Assembly (NCBI GenBank): GCA_003542325.1
Contig: DPKV01000109.1
Span: forward strand, 1 to 6,731
Direction: 5' to 3'
Length of the DNA: 6,731 bases
From: Anaerolineaceae bacterium
Lineage (GTDB): Bacteria > Chloroflexota > Anaerolineae > Anaerolineales > Anaerolineaceae
The stretch's first letter is position 1. The number at the start of each line of letters is the position of its first letter. Both the position numbers and the translations under genes were made by a program. Positions 1 through 5,399 of this stretch are shown here, piece by piece. The notes beneath the pieces are model-generated. The model searched no databases. It was not told the DNA's origin and was given only the letters and a program-made list of their open reading frames with translations.

Positions 1-301
1 CATGCGGGCAAATGATGATGACTTTGACACCTTTGGTGATCAATGATTCGACATTAGCCTTTTCAAGCGAGGGATCGCCCTGGCTGAACAGGATTTCGAC
101 ATCATAACCAGCGGATGATAAAGCAGCTTCAAAGCGGGTCTGATCCTGGATCCAGCGAGGCTCGTCCTTCGTAGGAAGGACAATACCGACAGCTAGTCCA
201 GCTCCTTCTTCACTTGTTGCCTCTTCTTTTGGTCCGCAAGCTGTGAACAGCATGGAACCAATCATCATAAGGCTAATAATTAGAAACAGCTTTTTCTTCA
301 T
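1..301 (-). CDS. Sugar ABC transporter substrate-binding lipoprotein, N-terminal part (runs off the left edge)
   Basis: Reading leftward from ATG at 301-299 gives about 101 residues of an open frame that leaves the window. Residues 1-21 form a lipoprotein signal peptide: MKKK, a hydrophobic stretch, then LFTAC with Cys22 as the likely lipidated residue. Phe at -3 is slightly atypical. After a Glu/Ser-rich linker the mature part begins with VGIVLPTKDEPRW, then ...FEAALSSAGYDVEIL..., SQGDPSLEKANVESLI and KGVKVIIICPH. This is the first beta-alpha repeat of type I periplasmic sugar-binding proteins, closest by eye to the XylF/ChvE (xylose or multiple sugar) branch. The protein would capture a sugar outside the membrane and deliver it to an ABC permease, presumably encoded further left. 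AAGGAG (308-313) lies 6 nt before the ATG, which fixes the start. The gene is divergent from the response regulator/ABC-kinase operon. The family is well supported; the exact sugar is not. Confidence 0.9.
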   Translation of the reverse strand, partial: MKKKLFLIISLMMIGSMLFTACGPKEEATSEEGAGLAVGIVLPTKDEPRWIQDQTRFEAALSSAGYDVEILFSQGDPSLEKANVESLITKGVKVIIICPH

Positions 302-307
302 TTTTTT

Positions 308-313
308 CTCCTT
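308..313 (-). promoter_or_regulatory. Ribosome binding site of the sugar-binding lipoprotein gene
   Basis: On the minus strand AAGGAG is followed by six A and then ATG. This is a canonical Shine-Dalgarno at good spacing. It confirms the start codon of the edge-truncated lipoprotein gene. Confidence 0.85.
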
Positions 314-330
314 TTTAGATTCATGATTTC

Positions 331-411
331 CTTCCAGTCGGATGTGCTATGGATTGGTAAAACCGCCGCAAGCTACATTCCTTTTCCCTGCTTCCAACAC
401 ACGACTGAAAG
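331..411 (-). promoter_or_regulatory. Structured 5' leader RNA of the sugar-binding lipoprotein gene (candidate)
   Basis: In the minus-strand transcript, CUUUCAGUCGUGUG (411-398) can pair with CACAUCCGACUGGAAG (346-331). This gives a 14-bp helix with one G-U pair and a 2-nt UC bulge. Directly inside it, UUGG (397-394) can pair with CCAA (357-354), and AAGC (393-390) with GCUU (373-370). These leave a purine-rich terminal loop (389-374) and a GCGGCGGUUUUA insert on the 3' side. The Shine-Dalgarno lies 17 nt downstream. The pairings are read directly from the sequence. That this is a regulatory element is inference, and I could not match it to a known riboswitch class. The plus-strand promoter of the neighbouring operon lies further right, so only the minus strand should be transcribed here. 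Confidence 0.45.
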
Positions 412-418
412 CCAATAG

Positions 419-437
419 ATTAGCTCATTTCGCTAAT
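419..437. promoter_or_regulatory. Palindromic site ATTAGC-N7-GCTAAT, possible operator or leader hairpin
   Basis: This is a perfect 6-bp inverted repeat with a 7-bp spacer in the divergent spacer between the sugar-binding gene and the response regulator. It lies just upstream of the structured leader and next to AT-rich sequence that may hold the lipoprotein promoter. It could be bound by a dimeric regulator such as a LacI-type or NarL-type protein, or form a short hairpin. There is no direct evidence for either. Confidence 0.3.
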
Positions 438-483
438 GTATATTTAGTTTAGTTAATAATGCCTTAACATGAAACAATAACTC

Positions 484-512
484 CCCCTAAAGAGCGTAAG
501 GGGTTTTCCCCT
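484..512. repeat. Competing CCCCT / AGGGG / CCCCT inverted repeats
   Basis: CCCCT (484-488), AGGGG (499-503) and CCCCT (508-512) allow two mutually exclusive 5-bp hairpins, one with a TTTT loop. CCCCTAA itself is repeated directly at 484-490 and 508-514. The block stands out as G/C-rich in an AT-rich spacer, 80-110 bp upstream of the response-regulator start. It is more likely a protein-binding site than a terminator, because no U tract follows on either strand. Confidence 0.3.
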
Positions 513-526
513 AACAAACACCTGCT

Positions 527-560
527 CAGGATCTTTATTTTACAGGATCTTTATTTTACA
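527..560. repeat. Tandem 16-bp direct repeat upstream of the response-regulator promoter
   Basis: AGGATCTTTATTTTAC occurs twice head to tail (528-543 and 544-559). The flanking C at 527 and A at 560 continue the periodicity. The pair ends about 23 bp before the -10 element, where an activator or UP-type element could act. It could also be a simple slippage duplication. Confidence 0.6.
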
Positions 561-579
561 ACAAATCTAATTTTCCAAG

Positions 580-588
580 TGATATAAT
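580..588 (+). promoter_or_regulatory. Extended -10 promoter (TGATATAAT) of the response regulator/ABC-kinase operon
   Basis: TATAAT at 583-588 is preceded by TG plus one base at 580-582, a perfect extended -10 element. No good -35 hexamer lies 16-18 bp upstream, consistent with extended -10 promoters or activator dependence. Transcription would start about 7 nt downstream, at or next to the ATG at 596. There is no Shine-Dalgarno in this interval, so the mRNA is predicted to be leaderless. Confidence 0.6.
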
Positions 589-595
589 CCATTCT

Positions 596-1651
596 ATGAC
601 CAAATATCGATTACTGTTAGCAGACGATCATGCCATTGTTCGAGCTGGTATAAGGAACGCTCTTGAAAATTTACCGGAAATTTCCGTTGAAGGTGAAGCA
701 AAAGACGGCCCAACATTGATGAAGGCATTAGAAGAAATAGCACCCGACATTTTATTAATTGATGTCACAATGCCCGATTTTGAACCCATTTCCGTCATTC
801 GCCAGATAAAAGCCTCATACCCTAAGATGAAGATCCTTGTAATCAGTGCCTATGACGATGATGTATATGTTCAGGGTTTGCTTGGTGCTGGTGTTGATGG
901 CTATCATCTAAAAGACCAACCTCTCCAAGACCTCTCTCTGGCGATAAAGAGGATCCTTATGGGTGAACGTTGGATTTCCAGTTCGCTCCTGGGGAAATTA
1001 GTTAGCCCATCATATGTCCATGATAACAGCCTTCACCTTACAACCCGGCAAAAAGAAATCTTGAATTTGCTGAAGAAAGGTTGGAATAATCAGAAAATTG
1101 CTTACAAGTTGGATCTGTCCGTAAAAACAATAGAAAACCACCTCACAAGAATTTATCGCTTTCTCGATGTTCAAAGCCGCCTTGAGGCCGTGAATTTTAT
1201 TAATGCAAATCCCTCAATACTAACCGAGATCACTGACCTGTCAGATTTTAATATGGATGAAAATTTCCTTCCGGTCACCCACTCACCTGATATTTTACTC
1301 GTAGATGATAACCCTCGCTTTAGATACCATTTACGACGGATCATAAATAAACTCTTTTCAGAGTTCACTATCTATGAAGCTGAAACCGTTGAGGAGGCCA
1401 TCCAAATTGTAAAAAAGATCGATTTTCGGCTGATCTTTATTGATGTTATCCTTGGCGAGCAAAGCGGGATTTCATGCCTTCAACAGTTAAATCCCTTCGC
1501 TCAGAATGCCCGGATCATCTTAATCAGCGCATATCCGGATAAAGAATTTCGTCGTCAGGGGATCAACTCCGGAGCCGCTGCCTTTATTGACAAGAAAATG
1601 CTTGATTCAATTACCTTGAAACAAATTATTACAGATGTCTTTCAGAATTAG
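596..1651 (+). CDS. Response regulator with REC - LuxR-type HTH - REC architecture
   Basis: This is a 351-residue cytoplasmic transcription factor. The first receiver (about residues 3-120) has the acidic pair D10/D11, phospho-acceptor D56 in LLIDVTMPD, S84 and K106. A LuxR/NarL helix-turn-helix follows (about 147-202; TTRQKEILNLL...NQKIAYKLDLSVKTIENHL). A second receiver (about 231-350) has D237/D238, D283 in IFIDVILG, S311 and K333. Both receivers keep the residues needed for phosphorylation. Ordinary NarL-type regulators are about 210-220 residues and end with the HTH, so the C-terminal receiver is the unusual part. The gene is the first of a two-gene operon with an ABC-histidine kinase fusion 15 nt downstream, the probable phosphodonor. 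The start sits 7 nt after a TATAAT with no ribosome binding site, suggesting leaderless translation. A likely target is the divergent sugar-binding gene or its own promoter, which is inferred from position only. Confidence 0.93.
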   Translation: MTKYRLLLADDHAIVRAGIRNALENLPEISVEGEAKDGPTLMKALEEIAPDILLIDVTMPDFEPISVIRQIKASYPKMKILVISAYDDDVYVQGLLGAGVDGYHLKDQPLQDLSLAIKRILMGERWISSSLLGKLVSPSYVHDNSLHLTTRQKEILNLLKKGWNNQKIAYKLDLSVKTIENHLTRIYRFLDVQSRLEAVNFINANPSILTEITDLSDFNMDENFLPVTHSPDILLVDDNPRFRYHLRRIINKLFSEFTIYEAETVEEAIQIVKKIDFRLIFIDVILGEQSGISCLQQLNPFAQNARIILISAYPDKEFRRQGINSGAAAFIDKKMLDSITLKQIITDVFQN

Positions 1652-1656
1652 TTGAT

Positions 1657-1661
1657 AGGGG
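1657..1661 (+). promoter_or_regulatory. Ribosome binding site that sets the kinase start
   Basis: AGGGG ends 5 nt before ATG at 1667. The frame is open back to a TTG at 1652, directly after the upstream stop codon, but that TTG has no ribosome binding site. ATG 1667 is therefore preferred. Confidence 0.65.
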
Positions 1662-1666
1662 CGATT

Positions 1667-3250
1667 ATGGAACCACTTTTAAGGATCACCAACCTCAGTA
1701 AAAGGTATGGCACATTGTCCGCCCTTCGAAAGATAAGTTTATCGCTGTTTCCCGGCGAAGTAATCGGAATCACCGGACAAAGTGGTTCGGGAAAATCTAC
1801 GCTTGCGATGATTTTAGCAGGGGTCAATCCTCCTGATGAAGGGAAGATCGTTTTCAATGGCAAGCCAATGCATTGGCCGCTAAACGTCCGATCTCTAGGG
1901 ATTGAGGTCATCCATCAAAATCCTCGCCTTGCTGAAAACCTCGATATCACCAGTAACATCTTCCTTGGCAACGAAATCGCTATGCCCTATTGCAAGAAGT
2001 GGCTTAAGATTCCTAACCAACTCAAAATGGATCAAAAGGCCTCAGAATTATTGGACAAGCTCCGAGTAGACTATACGAATTTGCGTGAAGAAGTATATAA
2101 CTTGAGCCTGGAAAAACGTCAAATGATCGCTATCGCCCAGGCTATGACAGGACATCCCAAATTAATCATCATTGATGAACCTACCCAGGTCCTGAGCTAT
2201 CCCTATCAAAAAATATTGCTCAACTTGATTAATCAATGGCAGCAGGAGAGCATTTCTATCATTTTCTTCAGTAACAATCTCGACCACCTTTTGTCTGTTA
2301 CTGATCGCATCATAGTTCTGCGCGAAGGTTTCTGCGCGGCAGAGTTCAAAACGGATGAAGCGGATCGTGAAGAGATCATAGCCTCACTCGTCGGCACAAC
2401 CAATTACCAGCAACTTATTCCCATCATCTGGGCTCTCGATAATTATTATGAGATCAGAGACCACGCGGAAAAATTGCAGATGGGTCAGATCCTGCTGGAT
2501 CAGGAAATGCTTTCAAAAGAATCCCTTTATCGCCAATTGCTTGACCGATTAACAGAACAAATCACTTCTTTGGACAGTACAAACCAAGCTTTACAAAACG
2601 CTCAAAGAAGGCTGATTGTTGACGCCGAGCTGGAACGCAAACATATCGCCCGTGAAATTCACGACCAAATCATTCAAGACTTGCTCAGCACAAATTACCA
2701 GCTTGAAGAACTTGAAACTCAGCACGATCTCTCCGACAAAATGCGAGACGACTTGCTGCGTGTCAGAGAAAACATTCGTACAATGGTTGACGAATTACGT
2801 AAGATCTGCGGTACGTTACGACCACCGACAATCGACAGTCTTGGGTTAGAGGCAGCTATCCAATCCCTTTCCCAGGATTGGTCTAACCGGACAGGCATTA
2901 AAACCCAACTTGACCTTGATAATGAGATTGGCAGGATGTCTGAAATCATCGAACTTTCGATATTCAGGATTGTTCAGGAAAGCCTCCGGAATATCGATAA
3001 ACACGCGGCTGCGACTGAAGCCGTGATAAGGCTTAAGCGGATCAGCCCCCGCTCATTAATGGTGTCAATTGAAGATAACGGCAAAGGGATGCATGGAAAA
3101 ATCTCTCTTCAGCGATTTTTGAAGGAAGGCCATTTTGGCTTGGTTGGCATTGATGAACGGGTAGCTCTTCTAGGCGGCCGTCTTCGCTTTCAAAACAAAT
3201 CCGATGGGGGCTTATTAATTCAAGCCGAGATCCCTCACTCAAGGAAATAA
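1667..3250 (+). CDS. ABC ATPase - histidine kinase fusion (NarL-type sensor kinase with a sugar-importer NBD as input domain)
   Basis: This is a 527-residue protein with no transmembrane segment. Residues ~4-230 are an ABC nucleotide-binding domain like the first cassette of RbsA/MglA/XylG. It has Walker A GQSGSGKST (37-45, K43), Q-loop Q84 and Walker B LIIIDEPT with D170/E171. The signature is LSLEK (146-150) instead of LSGGQ, and the H-loop position (FFSNNLD) has N203 instead of His. A charged, coiled-coil-like linker (~250-320) leads to a HisKA_3 dimerisation domain with REIHDQ (H332 the phospho-acceptor) and a HATPase_c domain. The latter has an N box with E438/N442, DNGKGM (D470) and GLVGIDERV. 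The kinase half is complete. In RbsA-type proteins a second ABC cassette follows the first, and here the kinase takes that position. I infer that the ABC half docks on a sugar permease or senses nucleotide, and that the kinase phosphorylates the REC-HTH-REC regulator encoded 15 nt upstream. The domain calls are strong; the signal is unknown. Confidence 0.93.
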   Translation: MEPLLRITNLSKRYGTLSALRKISLSLFPGEVIGITGQSGSGKSTLAMILAGVNPPDEGKIVFNGKPMHWPLNVRSLGIEVIHQNPRLAENLDITSNIFLGNEIAMPYCKKWLKIPNQLKMDQKASELLDKLRVDYTNLREEVYNLSLEKRQMIAIAQAMTGHPKLIIIDEPTQVLSYPYQKILLNLINQWQQESISIIFFSNNLDHLLSVTDRIIVLREGFCAAEFKTDEADREEIIASLVGTTNYQQLIPIIWALDNYYEIRDHAEKLQMGQILLDQEMLSKESLYRQLLDRLTEQITSLDSTNQALQNAQRRLIVDAELERKHIAREIHDQIIQDLLSTNYQLEELETQHDLSDKMRDDLLRVRENIRTMVDELRKICGTLRPPTIDSLGLEAAIQSLSQDWSNRTGIKTQLDLDNEIGRMSEIIELSIFRIVQESLRNIDKHAAATEAVIRLKRISPRSLMVSIEDNGKGMHGKISLQRFLKEGHFGLVGIDERVALLGGRLRFQNKSDGGLLIQAEIPHSRK

Positions 3251-3312
3251 CTCAAGGGCCAGGCTCTGTGCTCGTTAATTCGTGAAGATTAGGACGACAG
3301 GTCTTTTGAGGA

Positions 3313-3864
3313 TTATTCTTTCTCCAACAATTTCAATAAACGTTCCCTGTAGATATCTTCTCTCCCCTCTTTTTCAGGTGAAACTAAAGCGCCTTCCTCT
3401 AAAAAGTGTTGCAAACCTCGTCCTAAGGATTTTCCCCTCCTGGCATGCATATCAATTGCATAATCCGGAATTTCCGGCTTGCCGTCAACTTTCATAAGCA
3501 GGTTCAACAATTCATCATTAGACCGGTCTTTTTCACATCCGCACAAAAACCTCACGGCACGGATGGCAAACAAGTACCGGTCCTGCTCTTCCCTTAAATA
3601 TTGCAGATGCAACTCAAATAAAGCCTTGATCAGAATCGCCGCCCGGGGTTCACCAAATCCGATATCCTCTGCCGAAATGACCAACAGGCACTTCCATAGC
3701 TTTTCTTCCAACTCAGGGCTTGTCAGGGTCATTTCGTAAGCCAAAAGAGCTGAATTTTCAGCATGCCCTCTCCGAATTTCCTTCTGTAATGCCGAGATTA
3801 CTTCTTCTGCTGCCAGGTTATGAATTGTCCGCTCTTCTTGCCAGGGATCGGAGTTTTTTCCCAT
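3313..3864 (-). CDS. Small protein resembling the C-terminal domain of RarA/MgsA (no AAA+ module)
   Basis: This encodes 183 residues from ATG 3864, chosen over TTG 3870 because GAAGGA (3871-3876) is 6 nt before the ATG and touches the TTG. Three stretches resemble the helical C-terminal part of RarA (MgsA/WRNIP1) clamp-loader-like ATPases. They are ALQKEIRRGHAENSALLAYEM (about residues 25-45), LLVISAEDIGFGEPRAA (60-76) and IPDYAIDMHARRGKSLGRG (132-150). In RarA this part mediates oligomerisation after the AAA+ core. Here no Walker A, Walker B or sensor motifs exist and the frame is intact, so it is a free-standing domain rather than an obvious truncation. It starts 11 nt after the nucleoside hydrolase stop and is almost certainly co-transcribed with it. 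The role is unknown. The family assignment is by motif recall and is moderate in certainty. Confidence 0.75.
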   Translation of the reverse strand: MGKNSDPWQEERTIHNLAAEEVISALQKEIRRGHAENSALLAYEMTLTSPELEEKLWKCLLVISAEDIGFGEPRAAILIKALFELHLQYLREEQDRYLFAIRAVRFLCGCEKDRSNDELLNLLMKVDGKPEIPDYAIDMHARRGKSLGRGLQHFLEEGALVSPEKEGREDIYRERLLKLLEKE

Positions 3865-3875
3865 CTTCAATCCTT

Positions 3876-4805
3876 CTATTCAAAAGCCATTCGCAATAAA
3901 GCAAAAAATCGATCATGATCCACTTTGTTAATAATCAAAGCGTTCGGTTCGTTTTGGGAATGGTTGAACCAATCCACCACTGTCATGCCGCGGGTTAATG
4001 TGCCTATTCTCTCGATCTGAATATGTTTCTCTGTCGCCTCCATCACAATATCTTCTTCCAATAACACGGCCATCGCCAGAGGATCAGCCAGATAACTCAC
4101 ATCCCGGCGAAAGACTTCCTTCATAAAAATCGCCAGTTTCCGGGTGATTTTATTGAGGAATTGGGATCGTTTGTTATCAATACCCATCAATTCATTATAT
4201 TTTTCGAGATCAATCCCATGTGCCAATGTTGTTTCCCAGGTTACAAGGGTCAACATCGGCCAATTGTCAAAGACCACGGCTGCTGCATCGGGATCGGCGT
4301 AAAAATTAAATTCTACAGGCAAATTCGGTGTGTTTCCCTGGGCATAGCAGGCGCCTCCCATAACCACCAGTCGTTTATAGCGGGACGGCAAGTCTGGGTC
4401 CAAACGCAAAGCGAGCGCAAGGTTGGTCAAGGGGCCAATCGCAATCAGTTCCAATTCACCAGGGCTTTCTTTCCCTAACCTGATCAACGCCAGAGCAGCA
4501 GCTTCGACTTCCAATTGTCTGGATGACACCGGTAATCCAGCATCTCCCAACCCATCCTCTCCGTGCACATGAGAAGCACGGTTTCCCGTTTCGACCAATG
4601 CGGTCCTCGCCCCTGCATACACCGGGATCGGATCAGCGTCCAATGCATCCAGGATCTTTAATGCATTCTCTGAGGTAATCTCTACGCCCACATTCCCGGC
4701 AACAGTGGTAATCGCTTCAATGTGTACACCGGGGTACTGATAAGCCATCATGATAGCCTGGGCATCATCAATCCCCGGGTCACAGTCAATAACGATTCGT
4801 CTCAT
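3876..4805 (-). CDS. Nucleoside hydrolase of the inosine-uridine (IU-NH) family
   Basis: This is a 309-residue protein, the usual family length. It would hydrolyse the N-glycosidic bond of a (deoxy)ribonucleoside to free base and ribose in nucleoside salvage. The N-terminus IVIDCDPGIDDAQA carries the calcium-binding Asp cluster D7, D9, D13 and D14. N38 lies in AGNVG, followed by HGEDGLGD, VVMGGA, E165/N167 in EFNFYADPD, and D241 in LADPLAMA. The residue before that Asp is Ala240, where IU-NH enzymes usually have the catalytic His (HDP). This suggests altered leaving-group activation or a different substrate. There is no signal peptide, so it is cytoplasmic. The frame is open back to 4877, but the start at 4805 is preferred: GGAGGT (4809-4814) precedes it and the protein aligns with the family from MRRIVIDCDPG. 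It leads an operon with the RarA-C-like gene. Confidence 0.92.
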   Translation of the reverse strand: MRRIVIDCDPGIDDAQAIMMAYQYPGVHIEAITTVAGNVGVEITSENALKILDALDADPIPVYAGARTALVETGNRASHVHGEDGLGDAGLPVSSRQLEVEAAALALIRLGKESPGELELIAIGPLTNLALALRLDPDLPSRYKRLVVMGGACYAQGNTPNLPVEFNFYADPDAAAVVFDNWPMLTLVTWETTLAHGIDLEKYNELMGIDNKRSQFLNKITRKLAIFMKEVFRRDVSYLADPLAMAVLLEEDIVMEATEKHIQIERIGTLTRGMTVVDWFNHSQNEPNALIINKVDHDRFFALLRMAFE

Positions 4806-5165
4806 CTTACCTCCATGATCTAGTACATTCCATAAATACCAATAACACTCGTGATTGAATCCATTTTTAGAAGGCAAATGTGAAGATGCCTGACGATTAC
4901 GCCTTCACCTACCATTCTAATTCGTTTTCCCTGATATTGGGTGATTCATCATTCGTTCGACGACAATTAATTGGAAAAACCATTGAGTGGATTCGTTTTA
5001 AAAGTTGATTTTCCTCAGTTTAAATGGAAATAGTCCACCGATGTGATTGGGATGTTGCATTTCCGCCCGAGTCGTATAGAACCATGAGAGTCATGATCAA
5101 ATTGCATTTTCCCCACTATTCGTTAATCGTTGAAATAGAAGGCCGAAACCGTTTGGACTAAAATG
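4806..5165. other. Gene-free spacer between the nucleoside hydrolase and rpsU
   Basis: These 360 AT-rich bases hold no convincing gene, tRNA or clear promoter. The hydrolase ribosome binding site GGAGGT is at 4809-4814 (minus). Overlapping inverted repeats GAAGGC (4870-4875)/GCCTTC (4901-4906) and GTGAAG (4880-4885)/CTTCAC (4903-4908) could form alternative hairpins in the hydrolase leader. A 10-bp palindrome CAATTAATTG is at 4965-4974, and ATTCGTT occurs at 4920, 4951, 4991 and 5118. One plus-strand frame (4886-5161) is open except for two close stops (5006-5008 and 5021-5023). Its second part would encode 45 residues from ATG 5024. It has no ribosome binding site and no recognisable relative. 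Confidence 0.5.
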
Positions 5166-5186
5166 AATTAGTGTCAATCCTGACCG
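5166..5186 (-). repeat. Inverted repeat arm downstream of rpsU (3' UTR side)
   Basis: The core TGTCAATCCTGACCG (5172-5186) is repeated perfectly in inverse orientation at 5454-5468. The match extends by AATTA after one mismatch, making 20 of 21 positions identical. This copy lies 11 bp beyond the rpsU stop. In the transcript it could pair with the leader copy and close the whole gene in one loop, or serve as one end of a small mobile or regulatory unit. Confidence 0.8.
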
Positions 5187-5197
5187 AATTGAGAACG

Positions 5198-5392
5198 TTA
5201 ATTTTGATTGAGGCTATTCCGTCGCAATTTCCGAATCGCTTTTTTCTTCGCAATCCGTTGCTCTTCACTCTTTGAGGTAAAGAAACGACGTTTCCGATTT
5301 TCAGATAAAACCTTCGAGCGGGTCACTTTCTTTCGAAAACGACTTAATAAGCGGTTAAATGATTCGTTATCTCGCTTTTCAACTTTTACCAA
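5198..5392 (-). CDS. rpsU: 30S ribosomal protein bS21
   Basis: This is a 64-residue, very basic protein with the bS21 pattern: VKVEKRDNESFNRLLSRFRKKV, then SKVLSENRKRRFFTSKSEEQRIAKKKAIRK. It binds the 30S platform near the 3' end of 16S rRNA and takes part in initiation. The length is typical. The start codon is TTG (5392-5390), supported by AAGGAGGTGA (5400-5409) ending 7 nt upstream. No ATG lies nearby in frame, and the family N-terminus fits here. The gene has its own promoter (5572-5600) and a ~170-nt leader, and is bracketed by a 21-bp near-perfect inverted repeat. A C-terminal extension rich in Lys/Arg is normal for long bS21 forms. The downstream neighbour is the nucleoside hydrolase after about 390 bp, so it is probably monocistronic. 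Confidence 0.92.
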   Translation of the reverse strand: MVKVEKRDNESFNRLLSRFRKKVTRSKVLSENRKRRFFTSKSEEQRIAKKKAIRKLRRNSLNQN

Positions 5393-5399
5393 TTCTTTT

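Noticed and set aside
439..467. Promoter for the sugar-binding gene on the minus strand (TTAAGG, then AATATA or TATACA).
   Set aside because: Neither hexamer pair combines good sequence with 16-18 bp spacing. A promoter is expected here but cannot be placed.
1652..1666. The kinase frame continues from the response-regulator frame through a single TAG, so stop readthrough would join the two proteins.
   Set aside because: Same-frame neighbours occur by chance one time in three. A ribosome binding site and ATG at 1667 give a normal start, and nothing indicates suppression.
3251..3312. Terminator between the convergent kinase and RarA-C-like genes.
   Set aside because: No stem of useful length followed by a T run was found on either strand in these 62 bp.
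4806..4877. 24-codon N-terminal extension of the nucleoside hydrolase (ATG at 4877).
   Set aside because: The extension lacks a family counterpart, and GGAGGT directly precedes the ATG at 4805, where the conserved sequence begins.
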